This document shows, piece after piece, positions 16,464 to 25,374 of a DNA stretch of 64,000 nucleotides (the stretch's first letter is position 1; each line of letters starts with the position of its first letter). The stretch covers positions 1 to 64,000 of the forward strand of contig JAAWHG010000008.1 of NCBI GenBank assembly GCA_022795735.1. The letters are read 5' to 3'. A program made the translations under genes and the position numbers. The notes under the pieces were generated by a model. That model searched no databases. It had not been told where the DNA came from and was given only the letters and a program-made list of their open reading frames with translations. This DNA comes from Oscillospiraceae bacterium. GTDB lineage: Bacteria > Bacillota > Clostridia > Oscillospirales > Oscillospiraceae.

Positions 16464-17792
16464 GTGAGCTTTGGCTCGGCAATCTTTCTCTTCGCGTTTC
16501 TCCCGGCATCGGTGGCGCTCTACCACCTGATTCCGGGAACGCGGGCCAAAAATATCTGTCTTCTTACGGCCAGCCTCCTGTTCTATGGGTTCGGGAGGCT
16601 GGCTGATTTGCCCATATTGGTCGGACTGGCCCTGTTCAACTATCTCTTGGGCCTCTTTCTCCGCCGCCGCTGGGTGTTGGCCCTGGGAGTCTCGCTGGAC
16701 CTGGGCGTTTTACTATTCTACAAATTCCTCTTCCCCGCCTCGCTTCCACTTGGCATCTCCTTTTTTACCTTTCAAGCGATCTCCTACCTGGCGGACGCCT
16801 ACCGGGATCCGGCGCAGACCAGCCGCCGCTTTATCCCCCTGCTCCAATACCTCTGTTTTTTCCCCAACCTGATCTCCGGCCCCCTTTGGAAATTTCAGGA
16901 CATGCGCCCTATGCTGGAACACCGGCAGACCACGCCGGAAGCCACCGCCAAGGGATTGCGGCGCTTTACGGTTGGACTGGGCAAAAAGCTGCTGCTTTCC
17001 GCGCCGCTGGGGCTGGCCGTGGACACCGTCTACGCGCTGGACCCCTTCGCGCTGGATTTCCGCACGTCCTGGCTGGGGGCTGTCTGCTACGCCCTCCATC
17101 TCTATCTCGATTTTTCCGGCTACAGCGATATGGCCCTGGGCCTGGGGTCGATGTTTGGCTTCCAGCTGCCCGAAAACTTCGACCTGCCCTATCTCGCAGT
17201 CTCCATTACCGACTTCTGGCGGCGGTGGCACATCTCCCTCTCCCGTTGGTTCCGCGACTATCTCTACATACCGCTTGGCGGCAATCGCAAGGGGCCGGCG
17301 CGAACTGTGTCCAACAAGCTGGCCGTCTTCCTCGCCACCGGTCTGTGGCACGGCGTCAGCTGGACCTTCCTCCTCTGGGGCCTTTGGCATGGGCTGCTGT
17401 CCGCTCTGGAAACGGTGACCCCTCTGAAAAATACGAACCGCCGCTGGTACGGGCGAATCTACGCGCTGCTGGCCGTGGTGACCGGCTTCGCGCTGTTTCG
17501 CGCCGGAACGCTGGCGCAGGGCTTTGGGCTGATTGCCAAGCTGTTCACCGGCTTTTCCCTCACCGCCGCCTCCACCCGTCTATTGGCATCCGCATTGACT
17601 AACCGGGTGCTGCTGGCGCTGTTGCTCGGCCTGCTGATCTCCGCCGGAATCCCGGCAAGGCTGTCCCGCCGTTTGGACGGCAAATCCGGAGCGGAGACGC
17701 TTCGTTTCGGGTTGACGCTTCTTCTTTTGACTGCCTGTATCACCGCCCTGGCCTCCGGGTCGTTCCAGCCCTTCATTTACCAGCAGTTCTAG
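16464..17792 (+). CDS. AlgI-type MBOAT O-acyltransferase
   Basis: 442 residues if started at the GTG at 16464, which sits 7 bases after GGGAGG; a TTG at 16458 is too close to that site. Multi-pass membrane protein with the start FGSAIFLFAFLPASVALYHL typical of AlgI/PatA relatives, the motif FWRRWHISLSRWFRDYLYIP and the catalytic His in GLWHGVSWTFLLWGLWHG. Members pass acetyl groups across the membrane for O-acetylation of a surface polysaccharide or peptidoglycan. The next gene encodes the typical AlgJ/X-like partner. The acceptor cannot be told from sequence. Confidence 0.92.
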   Translation: MSFGSAIFLFAFLPASVALYHLIPGTRAKNICLLTASLLFYGFGRLADLPILVGLALFNYLLGLFLRRRWVLALGVSLDLGVLLFYKFLFPASLPLGISFFTFQAISYLADAYRDPAQTSRRFIPLLQYLCFFPNLISGPLWKFQDMRPMLEHRQTTPEATAKGLRRFTVGLGKKLLLSAPLGLAVDTVYALDPFALDFRTSWLGAVCYALHLYLDFSGYSDMALGLGSMFGFQLPENFDLPYLAVSITDFWRRWHISLSRWFRDYLYIPLGGNRKGPARTVSNKLAVFLATGLWHGVSWTFLLWGLWHGLLSALETVTPLKNTNRRWYGRIYALLAVVTGFALFRAGTLAQGFGLIAKLFTGFSLTAASTRLLASALTNRVLLALLLGLLISAGIPARLSRRLDGKSGAETLRFGLTLLLLTACITALASGSFQPFIYQQF

Positions 17793-17809
17793 GCTTGAGA
17801 GGTGCATTG

Positions 17810-19150
17810 ATGAAAAAAAACTGGTATTCTCTGTTCACTGTTCTGTTTCTCCTTCTCTGCGCGGCTCCGTTCCTCTTCATGCCCCTCCTGGGACCCTCTG
17901 AAGCGGCGGCAAATGAGGTTTTAGCTTCCCGTCCTATTTTGTTTACCAAGCACGGCCTGAATTTTGAATATCTCAACGATTTGTCTGGCTACATTGGCGA
18001 CCGCTTCGCCTTCCGGCAGGAGCTGGTGACTGCCAACGCGTCCCTGACCGCCGCCCTGTTCCACGAGTCCGCTTCACCCTCCGTTGTACTGGGCAGCGAC
18101 GGCTGGCTCTATTACGCCAACACACTGGACGACTATCTTGGCACGTCCGTCATGTCCCGCCGCGAGCTTTTCCGCGCGGCCCATACCCTTGCCTTAGCGC
18201 GGGAATACGCGGAATCCCAAGGGGCGCGCTTCCTGTTTACCATCGCGCCCAACAAAAACGCGCTCTACCCGGCGCATATGCCAAAAAAATACCCGGCCGC
18301 ACAACAGCCGGGCAACCGGAAACATCTGACTCTTCTGCTGCAGCAACAGGGTGTCCCCTACTGCGATCTCTACGCAACCCTGTCACAAGAACCCACGCCG
18401 GTCTACTACAAAACCGACAGCCATTGGGACGGCTATGGTTCCGCTCTGGCCTGCGACGCCCTGGTCAAGGCTCTCGGCGGCACCGGCAGTCTTTCGTCGG
18501 AGAATTTCACACTGGCGGGCCACCGGGGCGACCTCTACGAGATGCTCTATCCCGCCGGGACGGCGCTGGAACTGGGCCGCGTATTGGCGCGCCCACGCAC
18601 GTTCTCTTATGTAGGCGGCTTTCACGCGGCAGACGATATGACCATCCGAACCAAGAGTCACGGCGATATGGGCAGCCTCCTGATGTTCCGCGACTCCTTT
18701 GGAAACCTCCTGCACGCCGACCTTGCCGAATCCTTCTCCCGCGCCGTCTTCCTCCGCTCCACCGCCCTGCGGTTCGATTTGCTGGACGGAGCAGACACCA
18801 TTATTTTCGAACTGGTCGAGCGAAATCTCCCGCAGCTCCTGACCAACCCGCCGGTTATGCCCGCCCCTGTGCGTCAATTTACACCTCCCACGGATACCAT
18901 TGCCGCCACAGTTGAATGGACAAAGCGCCCCTGCGAAGAGCTGCCCGAACTGGCCTGTTATACGGGAACGGTCTCCTTGCCCGAGCCGCTCGACTGGGAT
19001 TCTCCACTCTATGTCACGCTGAACGGTACAACCTATGAAGCCAGCTTGACCGCCCCCGCTGGACAGGACTTCACCCTCTACGCCCCCGAAACGGAGACGG
19101 ACCCGCAATTTTTCATCCGAAGCGGCGGCATCTGGCTCTGCTGTAAATAA
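17810..19150 (+). CDS. DHHW (AlgJ/AlgX-like) acetyltransferase partner
   Basis: 446 residues from the ATG at 17810 (GAGAGGTG 6 bases upstream). A signal anchor at 7-28 is followed by an SGNH-like domain of the DHHW/AlgJ-AlgX group: the early FEYLNDLSGYIGDRFAFRQE, VVLGSDGWLYYA, the Asp/His motif YYKTDSHWDGYG and the nucleophile serine in MFRDSFGN. The C-terminal about 90 residues add a small beta domain. It completes transfer of the acyl group to the polymer outside the membrane. Located 17 bases after the MBOAT gene and closes the operon. Confidence 0.88.
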   Translation: MKKNWYSLFTVLFLLLCAAPFLFMPLLGPSEAAANEVLASRPILFTKHGLNFEYLNDLSGYIGDRFAFRQELVTANASLTAALFHESASPSVVLGSDGWLYYANTLDDYLGTSVMSRRELFRAAHTLALAREYAESQGARFLFTIAPNKNALYPAHMPKKYPAAQQPGNRKHLTLLLQQQGVPYCDLYATLSQEPTPVYYKTDSHWDGYGSALACDALVKALGGTGSLSSENFTLAGHRGDLYEMLYPAGTALELGRVLARPRTFSYVGGFHAADDMTIRTKSHGDMGSLLMFRDSFGNLLHADLAESFSRAVFLRSTALRFDLLDGADTIIFELVERNLPQLLTNPPVMPAPVRQFTPPTDTIAATVEWTKRPCEELPELACYTGTVSLPEPLDWDSPLYVTLNGTTYEASLTAPAGQDFTLYAPETETDPQFFIRSGGIWLCCK

Positions 19151-19153
19151 AGA

Positions 19154-19200
19154 AATGGCTTCCGCCTGTCAAAAAGCTGTTTTGACAGGCGGAAGCCATT
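19154..19200. terminator. Bidirectional terminator between DHHW gene and recR
   Basis: A perfect 21-bp stem (19154-19174 with 19180-19200) with a 5-base loop lies between convergent genes. The stem is AAAA/TTTT at the loop and has only a weak T-run outside. Confidence 0.8.
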
Positions 19201-19209
19201 CTGTATCCA

Positions 19210-19809
19210 CTAAATCTCCTGCCGTCCCTCCAGGGCGCGGAGCAAGGTAATTTCATCGGCGTACTCCAACTGGCTGCCCACCGGAATACCATAGGCCAGC
19301 CGGGTAACCCGGACCTCCAACGGGCGCAGAAGCCGGGAGAGATACATCGCCGTCGCCTCTCCCTCGGTGTCGGGGTTGGTCGCCATAATTACCTCCCGAA
19401 CGCCGCCCTCGGCAACACGGGCCAACAGCTCTTTAATCCGGATGTCGTCCGGACCCATATGGTTCAATGGAGAAATCACGCCGTGGAGCACATGATATAC
19501 CCCCTGATACTCCCGCGCCCGCTCCAACGCCACCACGTCCCTCGGCTCGGCGACGACGCAGATCAGGCCATGGTCCCGCTCGGGGTCATCGCAAATCGCG
19601 CACAGCTCTCGGTCCGTCAGATTCTGACACGCGGGGCAGGGGTGAACCTTGGCCCGCGCCTCCCGGATCGCCTCGGCAAACGCCTCCGCCTCCTCCTGCG
19701 GAAGCCCCAGAAGATGAAAAGCCAACCGCTGCGCCGTCTTACCGCCGATGCCCGGAAGCCTGGCAAACTGTTCGGACAGGCGCTCCAGGGCTGCCGGAAA
19801 GTGTCTCAT
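19210..19809 (-). CDS. recR: Recombination protein RecR
   Basis: 199 residues, family length. Helix-hairpin-helix LPGIGGKTAQRLAFHLL, zinc finger with Cys58, Cys61, Cys70 and Cys73 (CPACQNLTDRELCAIC), then a Toprim domain (LICVVAEPRDVVALERA, IMATNPDTEGEATAMYLSRL). RecR acts with RecO and RecF to load RecA at gaps. It follows ybaB by one base; the order dnaX-ybaB-recR is conserved in Firmicutes. Confidence 0.97.
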   Translation of the reverse strand: MRHFPAALERLSEQFARLPGIGGKTAQRLAFHLLGLPQEEAEAFAEAIREARAKVHPCPACQNLTDRELCAICDDPERDHGLICVVAEPRDVVALERAREYQGVYHVLHGVISPLNHMGPDDIRIKELLARVAEGGVREVIMATNPDTEGEATAMYLSRLLRPLEVRVTRLAYGIPVGSQLEYADEITLLRALEGRQEI

Positions 19810-19810
19810 A

Positions 19811-20161
19811 TCACAGCAGCCCGCCCAGATTCATGCCGCCAGTCAGCTTGGACATGCTGGCCGCCGATTCCGCGTCGGCGGTACGCATCGCCTCGTTGAC
19901 CGCCGCGATGACCATGTCCTGAAGCATTTCCACGTCTTCGGGGTCCACCGCCTCCGGGTCAATGGCCAACTCGGTCAGCTCGTGCTTGCCATTGACCGTC
20001 GCCTTGACCATGCCGCCGCCCGACGCCGCCGTGAAGGTTTTCGCCTCCATTTCCTCCTGCATGCGCATCAGCTCTTGCTGCATCTTCTGCGCCTGCTTCA
20101 TCATGTTCATTGATTTACCGCCGCCTGTGCTTGGCATCCCGCCGCGATAGCCCTTCGCCAT
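19811..20161 (-). CDS. ybaB: YbaB/EbfC nucleoid-associated protein
   Basis: 116 residues. A Gly/Met-rich start (MAKGYRGGMPSTGGGKSMNM) is followed by the YbaB fold: helix MMKQAQKMQQELMRMQEEME, then FTAASGGGMVKATVNGKHEL and the C-terminal helix MLQDMVIAAVNEAMRTAD. A dimeric DNA-binding protein. The N-terminus is slightly longer than in E. coli. Lies between dnaX and recR. Confidence 0.94.
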   Translation of the reverse strand: MAKGYRGGMPSTGGGKSMNMMKQAQKMQQELMRMQEEMEAKTFTAASGGGMVKATVNGKHELTELAIDPEAVDPEDVEMLQDMVIAAVNEAMRTADAESAASMSKLTGGMNLGGLL

Positions 20162-20174
20162 CTGACATCTCTCC

Positions 20175-21752
20175 TTACTCGTCGTTATGTTTCACCTGTA
20201 GCCGGTCTCCCAGGGGCTCGCCGTTGTGAATCAGCTTCTGCAAAATGTCTCCGCCGGCCCCGCCCTGCACCGTGACCTTGAGCGCAACCTTTCGCTTCAA
20301 TCGCGCCGCAGCACACCGCCGCAGCGGTTCGAGGACCGGCTCCCGGTTGATAATCCCCTGTGAAAACTCGCTGTCCGCCTGTAGCTCCAGCACATCGCCC
20401 CGCAGCACGGGCACCGTCTGCGGCAGCACGCTCCGGTCCCCCGGCAGCAGCTCCGGGGATACGTCGCTCATCAAATCCACCCAAAAGCCCGCCGGAAGGG
20501 TTTCACACACAGCTTCCGCCGTTTCCTCCCGTTCCTCTGCCGGCGTTCCGGCCTCCGGTTCGCCGTCCCCCGCCGAAACCGGCGTTGGCGGCGCCGCCAC
20601 AAAGCTGCCCGACGCCAACGCCGTCTCCAAACGGGATATTCGGGCGTTCAGCGATGCAATGTCCTGCCGCAGCGCCGGGCTGCACAGCTCCAAAAGGCAC
20701 AGCTCCGCGTCCAACCGCTTGTCGGCGCTCTGTGAAAACCCCGACGCGGTCTTTTGCAGCAGCGAGGTAACCCGCAGCAGCTCCCCGGCGGAAAAACGGC
20801 CCAAAAGCTGCCCGGCCTCCTTCCCGCTCCCAACGCCGGAAAGCATGGCCGCGCCGCTCTTGGGCGCGGTCTTCAAAATCAGGAGGTCCCGAGACAGGGC
20901 GCAAAGCTCGCTCAGCATCGCGGCCACATCCTTGCCCTGGGCGTAGAGCCTGGAAAAGATTCCAACCGCCTCCGCCGCGTCCTGCGCCGCAATGGCCGAC
21001 ATCAGCGCGACGGTCTGCCGGCTCCCGGCAAGGCCAAGCCGCTCGTAGACCAAATCCCCGGTCAGCGTCCCCCCTGCGGAAGCGCACTGGTCCAGCAGGC
21101 TCAGCCCGTCGCGGAGCGCGCCGTCGGCCAGCCTTGCCAGCAGCTTGGCGGCCTCCGGCTCCAACGCGATGTCCTCCCGTACCGCCACCTCCATCAAGCG
21201 CCCCTCCACATCCTCCGGCGTCAGCCGCCGGAAGGAGAACCGCTGGCAGCGGGAGAGAATGGTCGCCGGAATCTTGTGCGACTCGGTGGTCGCCAAAATG
21301 AAAATCAAATGGGGCGGCGGCTCCTCAATAATCTTGAGCAGGGCGTTAAAGGCCGCCGTGGACAGCATATGCACCTCGTCTATGATATACACCCTGCGCC
21401 GGAGCTCGGACGGCGTATACACCGCCTCGTCCCGCAGGGTGCGGACGTTGTCCACGCCGTTGTTGGAGGCGGCGTCAATTTCCAGCACATCCATGCAGCC
21501 ACCCGCGTCAATCGCGCGGCAGGCCGGGCAGACGTTGCAGGGATTGCCGTCCCGCAAATCTTCACAGTTGACCGCCTTGGCCAAAATCTTCGCGCAGGAG
21601 GTCTTACCCGTCCCCCGCGTCCCGGTGAAGAGGTAAGCGTGGCTCAGCCGCCCGGTGGAGAGCTGGCTCTTCAGCGTGTCGGTCACGCTTCGCTGCCCCA
21701 CCACGTCGTCAAAGGTCTGCGGCCTGTATTTCCGATATAGGGCCTGATACAA
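20175..21752 (-). CDS. dnaX: DNA polymerase III gamma/tau subunit
   Basis: 525 residues from the TTG at 21752, giving MYQALYRKYRPQTFDDVVGQ as in the family; GGAGG lies 8 bases upstream. Motifs: Walker A GTRGTGKTSCAKIL, zinc-binding NPCNVCPAC, Walker B DEVHMLS, sensor SRCQRF. Domain III and a Pro/Glu-rich tau-type tail follow. It is the clamp-loader ATPase that ties the polymerases together. I see no slippery A-AAA-AAG run, so a short gamma form by frameshifting is not supported. It is read directly after the SRP RNA, whose terminal U-run touches the dnaX ribosome-binding site. Confidence 0.96.
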   Translation of the reverse strand: MYQALYRKYRPQTFDDVVGQRSVTDTLKSQLSTGRLSHAYLFTGTRGTGKTSCAKILAKAVNCEDLRDGNPCNVCPACRAIDAGGCMDVLEIDAASNNGVDNVRTLRDEAVYTPSELRRRVYIIDEVHMLSTAAFNALLKIIEEPPPHLIFILATTESHKIPATILSRCQRFSFRRLTPEDVEGRLMEVAVREDIALEPEAAKLLARLADGALRDGLSLLDQCASAGGTLTGDLVYERLGLAGSRQTVALMSAIAAQDAAEAVGIFSRLYAQGKDVAAMLSELCALSRDLLILKTAPKSGAAMLSGVGSGKEAGQLLGRFSAGELLRVTSLLQKTASGFSQSADKRLDAELCLLELCSPALRQDIASLNARISRLETALASGSFVAAPPTPVSAGDGEPEAGTPAEEREETAEAVCETLPAGFWVDLMSDVSPELLPGDRSVLPQTVPVLRGDVLELQADSEFSQGIINREPVLEPLRRCAAARLKRKVALKVTVQGGAGGDILQKLIHNGEPLGDRLQVKHNDE

Positions 21753-21772
21753 GACACATTCCTCCAAAAAAG

Positions 21773-22077
21773 CCGATTGGCTCATGATTAGATCGCACAC
21801 CGGCCTCTGAATGTACATTATACCCGTTACCCGCGCAGCCAGCTCGGAAGCGGCTGCCTTGTGGCACACGGAAGGGTCCGCTTAATGCTGCTCGGTTCCC
21901 CGCCTGACATGGTTCACGGGTTTCCGTTGCACAAGACCGATCCCTCATCGCCGCTTACGCGGGTCAGACAATACAATGCACACCCTCGGACCGGGATTCA
22001 CCCCCGCTACAGCGGATTGCGGGCGACAGGGCACCGCTGACTCCCCGGCTAGTGCGACCTAATCATAAGCCAATTGG
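21773..22077 (-). repeat. Inverted repeat closing the SRP RNA precursor
   Basis: Arms 21773-21798 and 22052-22077 (26 nt each) pair with 23 Watson-Crick pairs, two G-U pairs and one mismatch, enclosing the SRP RNA. In B. subtilis the scRNA precursor is trimmed by RNase III in such a flanking helix. The 3' arm is followed at once by six U residues (21771-21766), so the same helix can act as a terminator in front of dnaX. Confidence 0.75.
21795..22060 (-). ncRNA. ffs: Signal recognition particle RNA, large bacterial type
   Basis: The minus strand carries the conserved SRP domain (CATGTCAGGC at about 21911-21902 and the GGGGAACCGAGCAGCATTA loop region just after) and enough 5' and 3' sequence (about 265 nt) for the Alu-type domain of Bacillus/Clostridia SRP RNA. 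It binds Ffh to target nascent membrane proteins. Exact ends are estimated. The position directly upstream of dnaX is the usual one in Firmicutes. A TATAAT at about 21824-21819 lies in its 3' part and could be a secondary -10 for dnaX. Confidence 0.88.
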
Positions 22078-22115
22078 CCTGTCCATGATCTGGTTAATCT
22101 ATAATAAGATGGAAT

Positions 22116-22334
22116 TTAATCCGCCTTGCTCTCAACGAAGTCCACCAGCTCGCCGACCGTCGCCAGCTTTTCCTCGAGCTCCAGCTCCACGCCGATTTCC
22201 TGCTCCAGGTCCATCACCATTTCGACCATGTCCAGCGAGTCAATGCCCAGGCTTTCAAAGGTGGTGTCGCGGGTGATATCCTCTGCGGGGATGTCCATCT
22301 GGTTTGCCACATATGCGGCGATTTTCTCAAACAT
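22116..22334 (-). CDS. acpP: Acyl carrier protein
   Basis: 72 residues from the ATG at 22334, with GGAGG 8 bases upstream; the phosphopantetheine serine is Ser33 in LGIDSLDMVEMVMDLEQE. Acidic and of normal length. It carries acyl chains in fatty-acid synthesis in the cytoplasm. No fab genes are nearby; it stands alone between rpoD and the SRP RNA with its own promoter. Confidence 0.95.
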   Translation of the reverse strand: MFEKIAAYVANQMDIPAEDITRDTTFESLGIDSLDMVEMVMDLEQEIGVELELEEKLATVGELVDFVESKAD

Positions 22335-22393
22335 ATCGTCGACCTCCAAATGTATTCATCAATTCATCGCGGCGATCCGCCGTGTCCCTCTCT

Positions 22394-22421
22394 ATGATAC
22401 GGATTTTTTTCCCGTTGTCAA
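22394..22421 (-). promoter_or_regulatory. acpP promoter
   Basis: TTGACA (22421-22416), 16-base spacer, TATCAT (22399-22394) on the minus strand, just downstream of the rpoD stop codon. Confidence 0.65.
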
Positions 22422-22424
22422 GGA

Positions 22425-23579
22425 CTAATTCAGAAAATCCTTCAGCTTCTTTGATCTGGACGGGTGGCGGAGCTTGCGCAGGGCCTTGGATTCGATTTGC
22501 CGGATGCGCTCCCGGGTGACTTTGAACCGCTGCCCCACCTCCTCCAACGTGAGGGGATGCCCGTCCTCCAGGCCAAAACGCATCCGGAGCACCATCTCCT
22601 CCCGCCGCGTCAGCGTCTTGAGCACATCGGTCAGCTGTTCCCGCAAAAGGTTGTACGACGCGGCCTCCGCCGGCTCGGAAGCGGCGGCGTCCTCGATGAA
22701 GTCGCCCAGATGGCTGTCCTCCTCCTCCCCGATGGGGGTCTCCAGGCTGACCGGCTCCTGCGCGATCTTCAAAATCTCCTCCACCTTGTCCACCGGCATG
22801 TCCAGCTCGCGGGAGAGCTCCTCCGGCGTCGGGTCGCGGCCCAGAGTCTGGACCATGGCGTGCTGGGTTCGGATGACTTTATTGATGGTCTCCACCATAT
22901 GGACCGGGATGCGGATGGTCCGCGCCTGGTCGGCGATGGCTCGGGTAATCGCCTGGCGAATCCACCAGGTCGCGTAGGTGGAGAATTTGAAGCCCTTGGT
23001 GTAATCGAACTTTTCCACCGCCTTGATGAGGCCCAGATTGCCCTCCTGAATCAAATCCAGCAGCAGCATGCCCCGTCCCACATAACGTTTGGCAATGGAG
23101 ACCACCAGGCGCAGATTGGCCTCGGCCATCTGCTTCTGGGCCTCCTGGTCGCCATCGACCATGCGCTGGGCCAACGCCTGCTCCTGTTCCGGGGAGAGCA
23201 GAGGAATCTTGCCAATCTCCTTGAGATACATGCGCACCGGATCGTCCATCTTGAACCCGTCGGCCAACACCTCGGTGTCCTCTTCCAGGTCGAGCTCCTC
23301 GCCCTCCATCTCCTGAAGCTCCTGGTCGGTGGGCGGCGGGTCAATAGAGTCTCCCAGCACTTCCAGCACGTCGCTCACGTCGATCTCCACCCCTGCCGCC
23401 TCCAACTCATCGTAGAAGCGCTCGACGGTCTCCTTGTCGGCCTCAATGGCGTCCAGTGTGTCGATGAGCTGCCGGGACGGAAGCCTGCCCCGCTTTTTTC
23501 CCTCCTCCAGCAGACCGTCCAGACGGCTGCGGATGCCGGCGTCCATGTTTTCGCCGCTGCGCGGGTATTCATCTACCAT
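22425..23579 (-). CDS. rpoD: Primary sigma factor RpoD (sigma A)
   Basis: 384 residues. Region 1.1 is short; regions 1.2 and 2 ([53 protein letters not shown]), region 3 and region 4 ([38 protein letters not shown]) are all present. It directs RNA polymerase to -35/-10 promoters such as those listed here. The start overlaps dnaG by 7 bases and follows GGAGG. The dnaG-rpoD order is the ancestral macromolecular-synthesis operon. Confidence 0.98.
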   Translation of the reverse strand: MVDEYPRSGENMDAGIRSRLDGLLEEGKKRGRLPSRQLIDTLDAIEADKETVERFYDELEAAGVEIDVSDVLEVLGDSIDPPPTDQELQEMEGEELDLEEDTEVLADGFKMDDPVRMYLKEIGKIPLLSPEQEQALAQRMVDGDQEAQKQMAEANLRLVVSIAKRYVGRGMLLLDLIQEGNLGLIKAVEKFDYTKGFKFSTYATWWIRQAITRAIADQARTIRIPVHMVETINKVIRTQHAMVQTLGRDPTPEELSRELDMPVDKVEEILKIAQEPVSLETPIGEEEDSHLGDFIEDAAASEPAEAASYNLLREQLTDVLKTLTRREEMVLRMRFGLEDGHPLTLEEVGQRFKVTRERIRQIESKALRKLRHPSRSKKLKDFLN

Positions 23580-25330
23580 GGTTTCGTTCCTCCGTATGCT
23601 TTTTTCTCCTGAAGCCGCCGCCGCATTTCCAGTAAATCCGTAGGGGCGGCGATGTGTGTCTTCTCATATTCCTCTCGGATAATTCGGAGGCAGTCATCCA
23701 TTGCCCGGTCACTGACCAGCTCGTCGTGCCTGTCCGCCACACCGCTCAAATGGCTCAGCTCCTCCTCGTTCAGCGCCTCTCCCAGGCCCGCAAGGCTCAC
23801 CTGAAGATCGGACGCGCGGCGTTGTTTGAGCATCTCATAGGTCCGGCCCAAAAGCTCCGACGAAAACTGACCGCCGGTCAGCCCGCCGCAGCGTTCAAAC
23901 AGGGCCGGTTCCTTGAGCAGCATCGCCAGCAGCTTTTCCTCCGCCACGGCGGAGCGGACGTTGTCATAGCGAATCTTGCGGCTCTGCGGCTGCTGGGCGG
24001 CGGCGGGCGCCAAATCCTTCTGCTGCCGCAGTCGCTTTTCCCGCGCTTTCTTCTGCCGGAAAGCCTGCTCGACTTCAAGCTTGACCGCCTCCGTCGTAAC
24101 TTTGGCAAGCTCAGCCGCGCGGGCCCCATAAATCTCCCGCTCCACCGCTCCCGGCAGTCCCGCCACATAGCGGGCGGCCTCCCGCAAAAACTCCACCCGC
24201 TGGTCGTCCCGGCTCAGATCGAATTTGCGGCGGATGCTTTCCAAGCCGTAGGCCGCGTGGTTCTCCGACTGATCCAGCAGCAAGCGGAAGCGGTCGGGCC
24301 CATACTGTTTCAAAAACTCGTCCGGGTCCTTCGCCCCCTGCATCCGCAGGACGCGAATCTCCACCCCGCTTTTCTCCAACAGGGAGATGGCGCGCCGGGT
24401 GGCGTCCTGTCCCGCCTGGTCGCCGTCGTAGGTGATGACCACTTGTTTGGTGTACTTTTGCAAAATCAGGGCGTGCTCCTCGGTCAGGCTGGTCCCCAGA
24501 GAGGCAACGGCGCAGTCGAAGCCATACTGGTGGAGGGCGATGGCGTCCATATAGCCCTCGGTCAGAATAATGCGGCCCTGCTTGCTGTTTTTGGCGATAT
24601 TCAGTGCAAATAAGTTTTTTCGTTTGTTAAAAATCAAATTTTCCGGAGAATTCAGATATTTCGGCTTGGAGTCGTCCATCACCCGTCCTCCGAAGCCGAT
24701 GACATTGCCCGAGACGTCGATAATGGGAAACATCAGGCGGTTTCGGAACCGGTCATAGACCCCGCCCTTCTGCCCCTTGAGCAAAAGGCCAACGGCCAGC
24801 AGTTCCTCCTTCTCGTAACCCTTCTCCCGCATCGCCTCTTCCAACCCGTTCCAGCCCCCGGGCGCGAAGCCGAGACCGAAGCGGGCCACCGTCTTGGAGG
24901 ACAGGCCGCGCCGCACCAGATAGGCCCGCGCCGCCTCCCCCACGGGAGCGAAGAGCTGGCTCCGGTAATGCCGCGCCGCGTCTTTGCACAGCGCCCGCAG
25001 CCGTTCCTGACGGCGATAGGTGGAGCTCTGATTTCCGTCCTCGGGGACCTCCAGGCCAACCCGCCGCGCCAGAAAACGCACGGCGTCGGGATAGTCCAGC
25101 CCCTCCTCCTCCTCGACGAATCGAATCACGTCGCCCCCCTTGTGGCAGCCAAAGCAGTAATAGAGCTGCTTATCCGGACTGACCGAAAAGGAAGGGGTCT
25201 TCTCGGTGTGGAAGGGGCAGAGGCCGAACAGCTTTCCCCCCTGCCGCTTGAGGTGGACATACTGCCCGATCACCTCGTCAATGGGGTTGCGGGACACAAG
25301 TTCGTCCAAAAAAGCCGAAGGAAAGGACAT
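23573..25330 (-). CDS. dnaG: DNA primase
   Basis: 585 residues. N-terminal CHCC zinc ribbon ([30 protein letters not shown]), RNA-polymerase core with Toprim ([37 protein letters not shown]), and a shorter C-terminal DnaB-binding region. Makes RNA primers for replication. Follows dgt by 44 bases and overlaps rpoD. Length normal for Clostridia. Confidence 0.97.
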   Translation of the reverse strand: MSFPSAFLDELVSRNPIDEVIGQYVHLKRQGGKLFGLCPFHTEKTPSFSVSPDKQLYYCFGCHKGGDVIRFVEEEEGLDYPDAVRFLARRVGLEVPEDGNQSSTYRRQERLRALCKDAARHYRSQLFAPVGEAARAYLVRRGLSSKTVARFGLGFAPGGWNGLEEAMREKGYEKEELLAVGLLLKGQKGGVYDRFRNRLMFPIIDVSGNVIGFGGRVMDDSKPKYLNSPENLIFNKRKNLFALNIAKNSKQGRIILTEGYMDAIALHQYGFDCAVASLGTSLTEEHALILQKYTKQVVITYDGDQAGQDATRRAISLLEKSGVEIRVLRMQGAKDPDEFLKQYGPDRFRLLLDQSENHAAYGLESIRRKFDLSRDDQRVEFLREAARYVAGLPGAVEREIYGARAAELAKVTTEAVKLEVEQAFRQKKAREKRLRQQKDLAPAAAQQPQSRKIRYDNVRSAVAEEKLLAMLLKEPALFERCGGLTGGQFSSELLGRTYEMLKQRRASDLQVSLAGLGEALNEEELSHLSGVADRHDELVSDRAMDDCLRIIREEYEKTHIAAPTDLLEMRRRLQEKKAYGGTKPW

Positions 25331-25374
25331 GGTTTTTCACCCCCTAGATTGTGCAGGAAGCAAAAAGCTATACA

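Noticed and set aside
20754-21740. A plus-strand open frame of over 300 codons antisense to dnaX
   Set aside because: dnaX on the minus strand carries all its motifs; the antisense frame has shadow composition (rich in Arg, Gly, Gln) and no ribosome-binding site.
20175-21752. A programmed frameshift in dnaX giving a short gamma form
   Set aside because: I see no slippery A-rich heptamer followed by a hairpin in the expected middle region.
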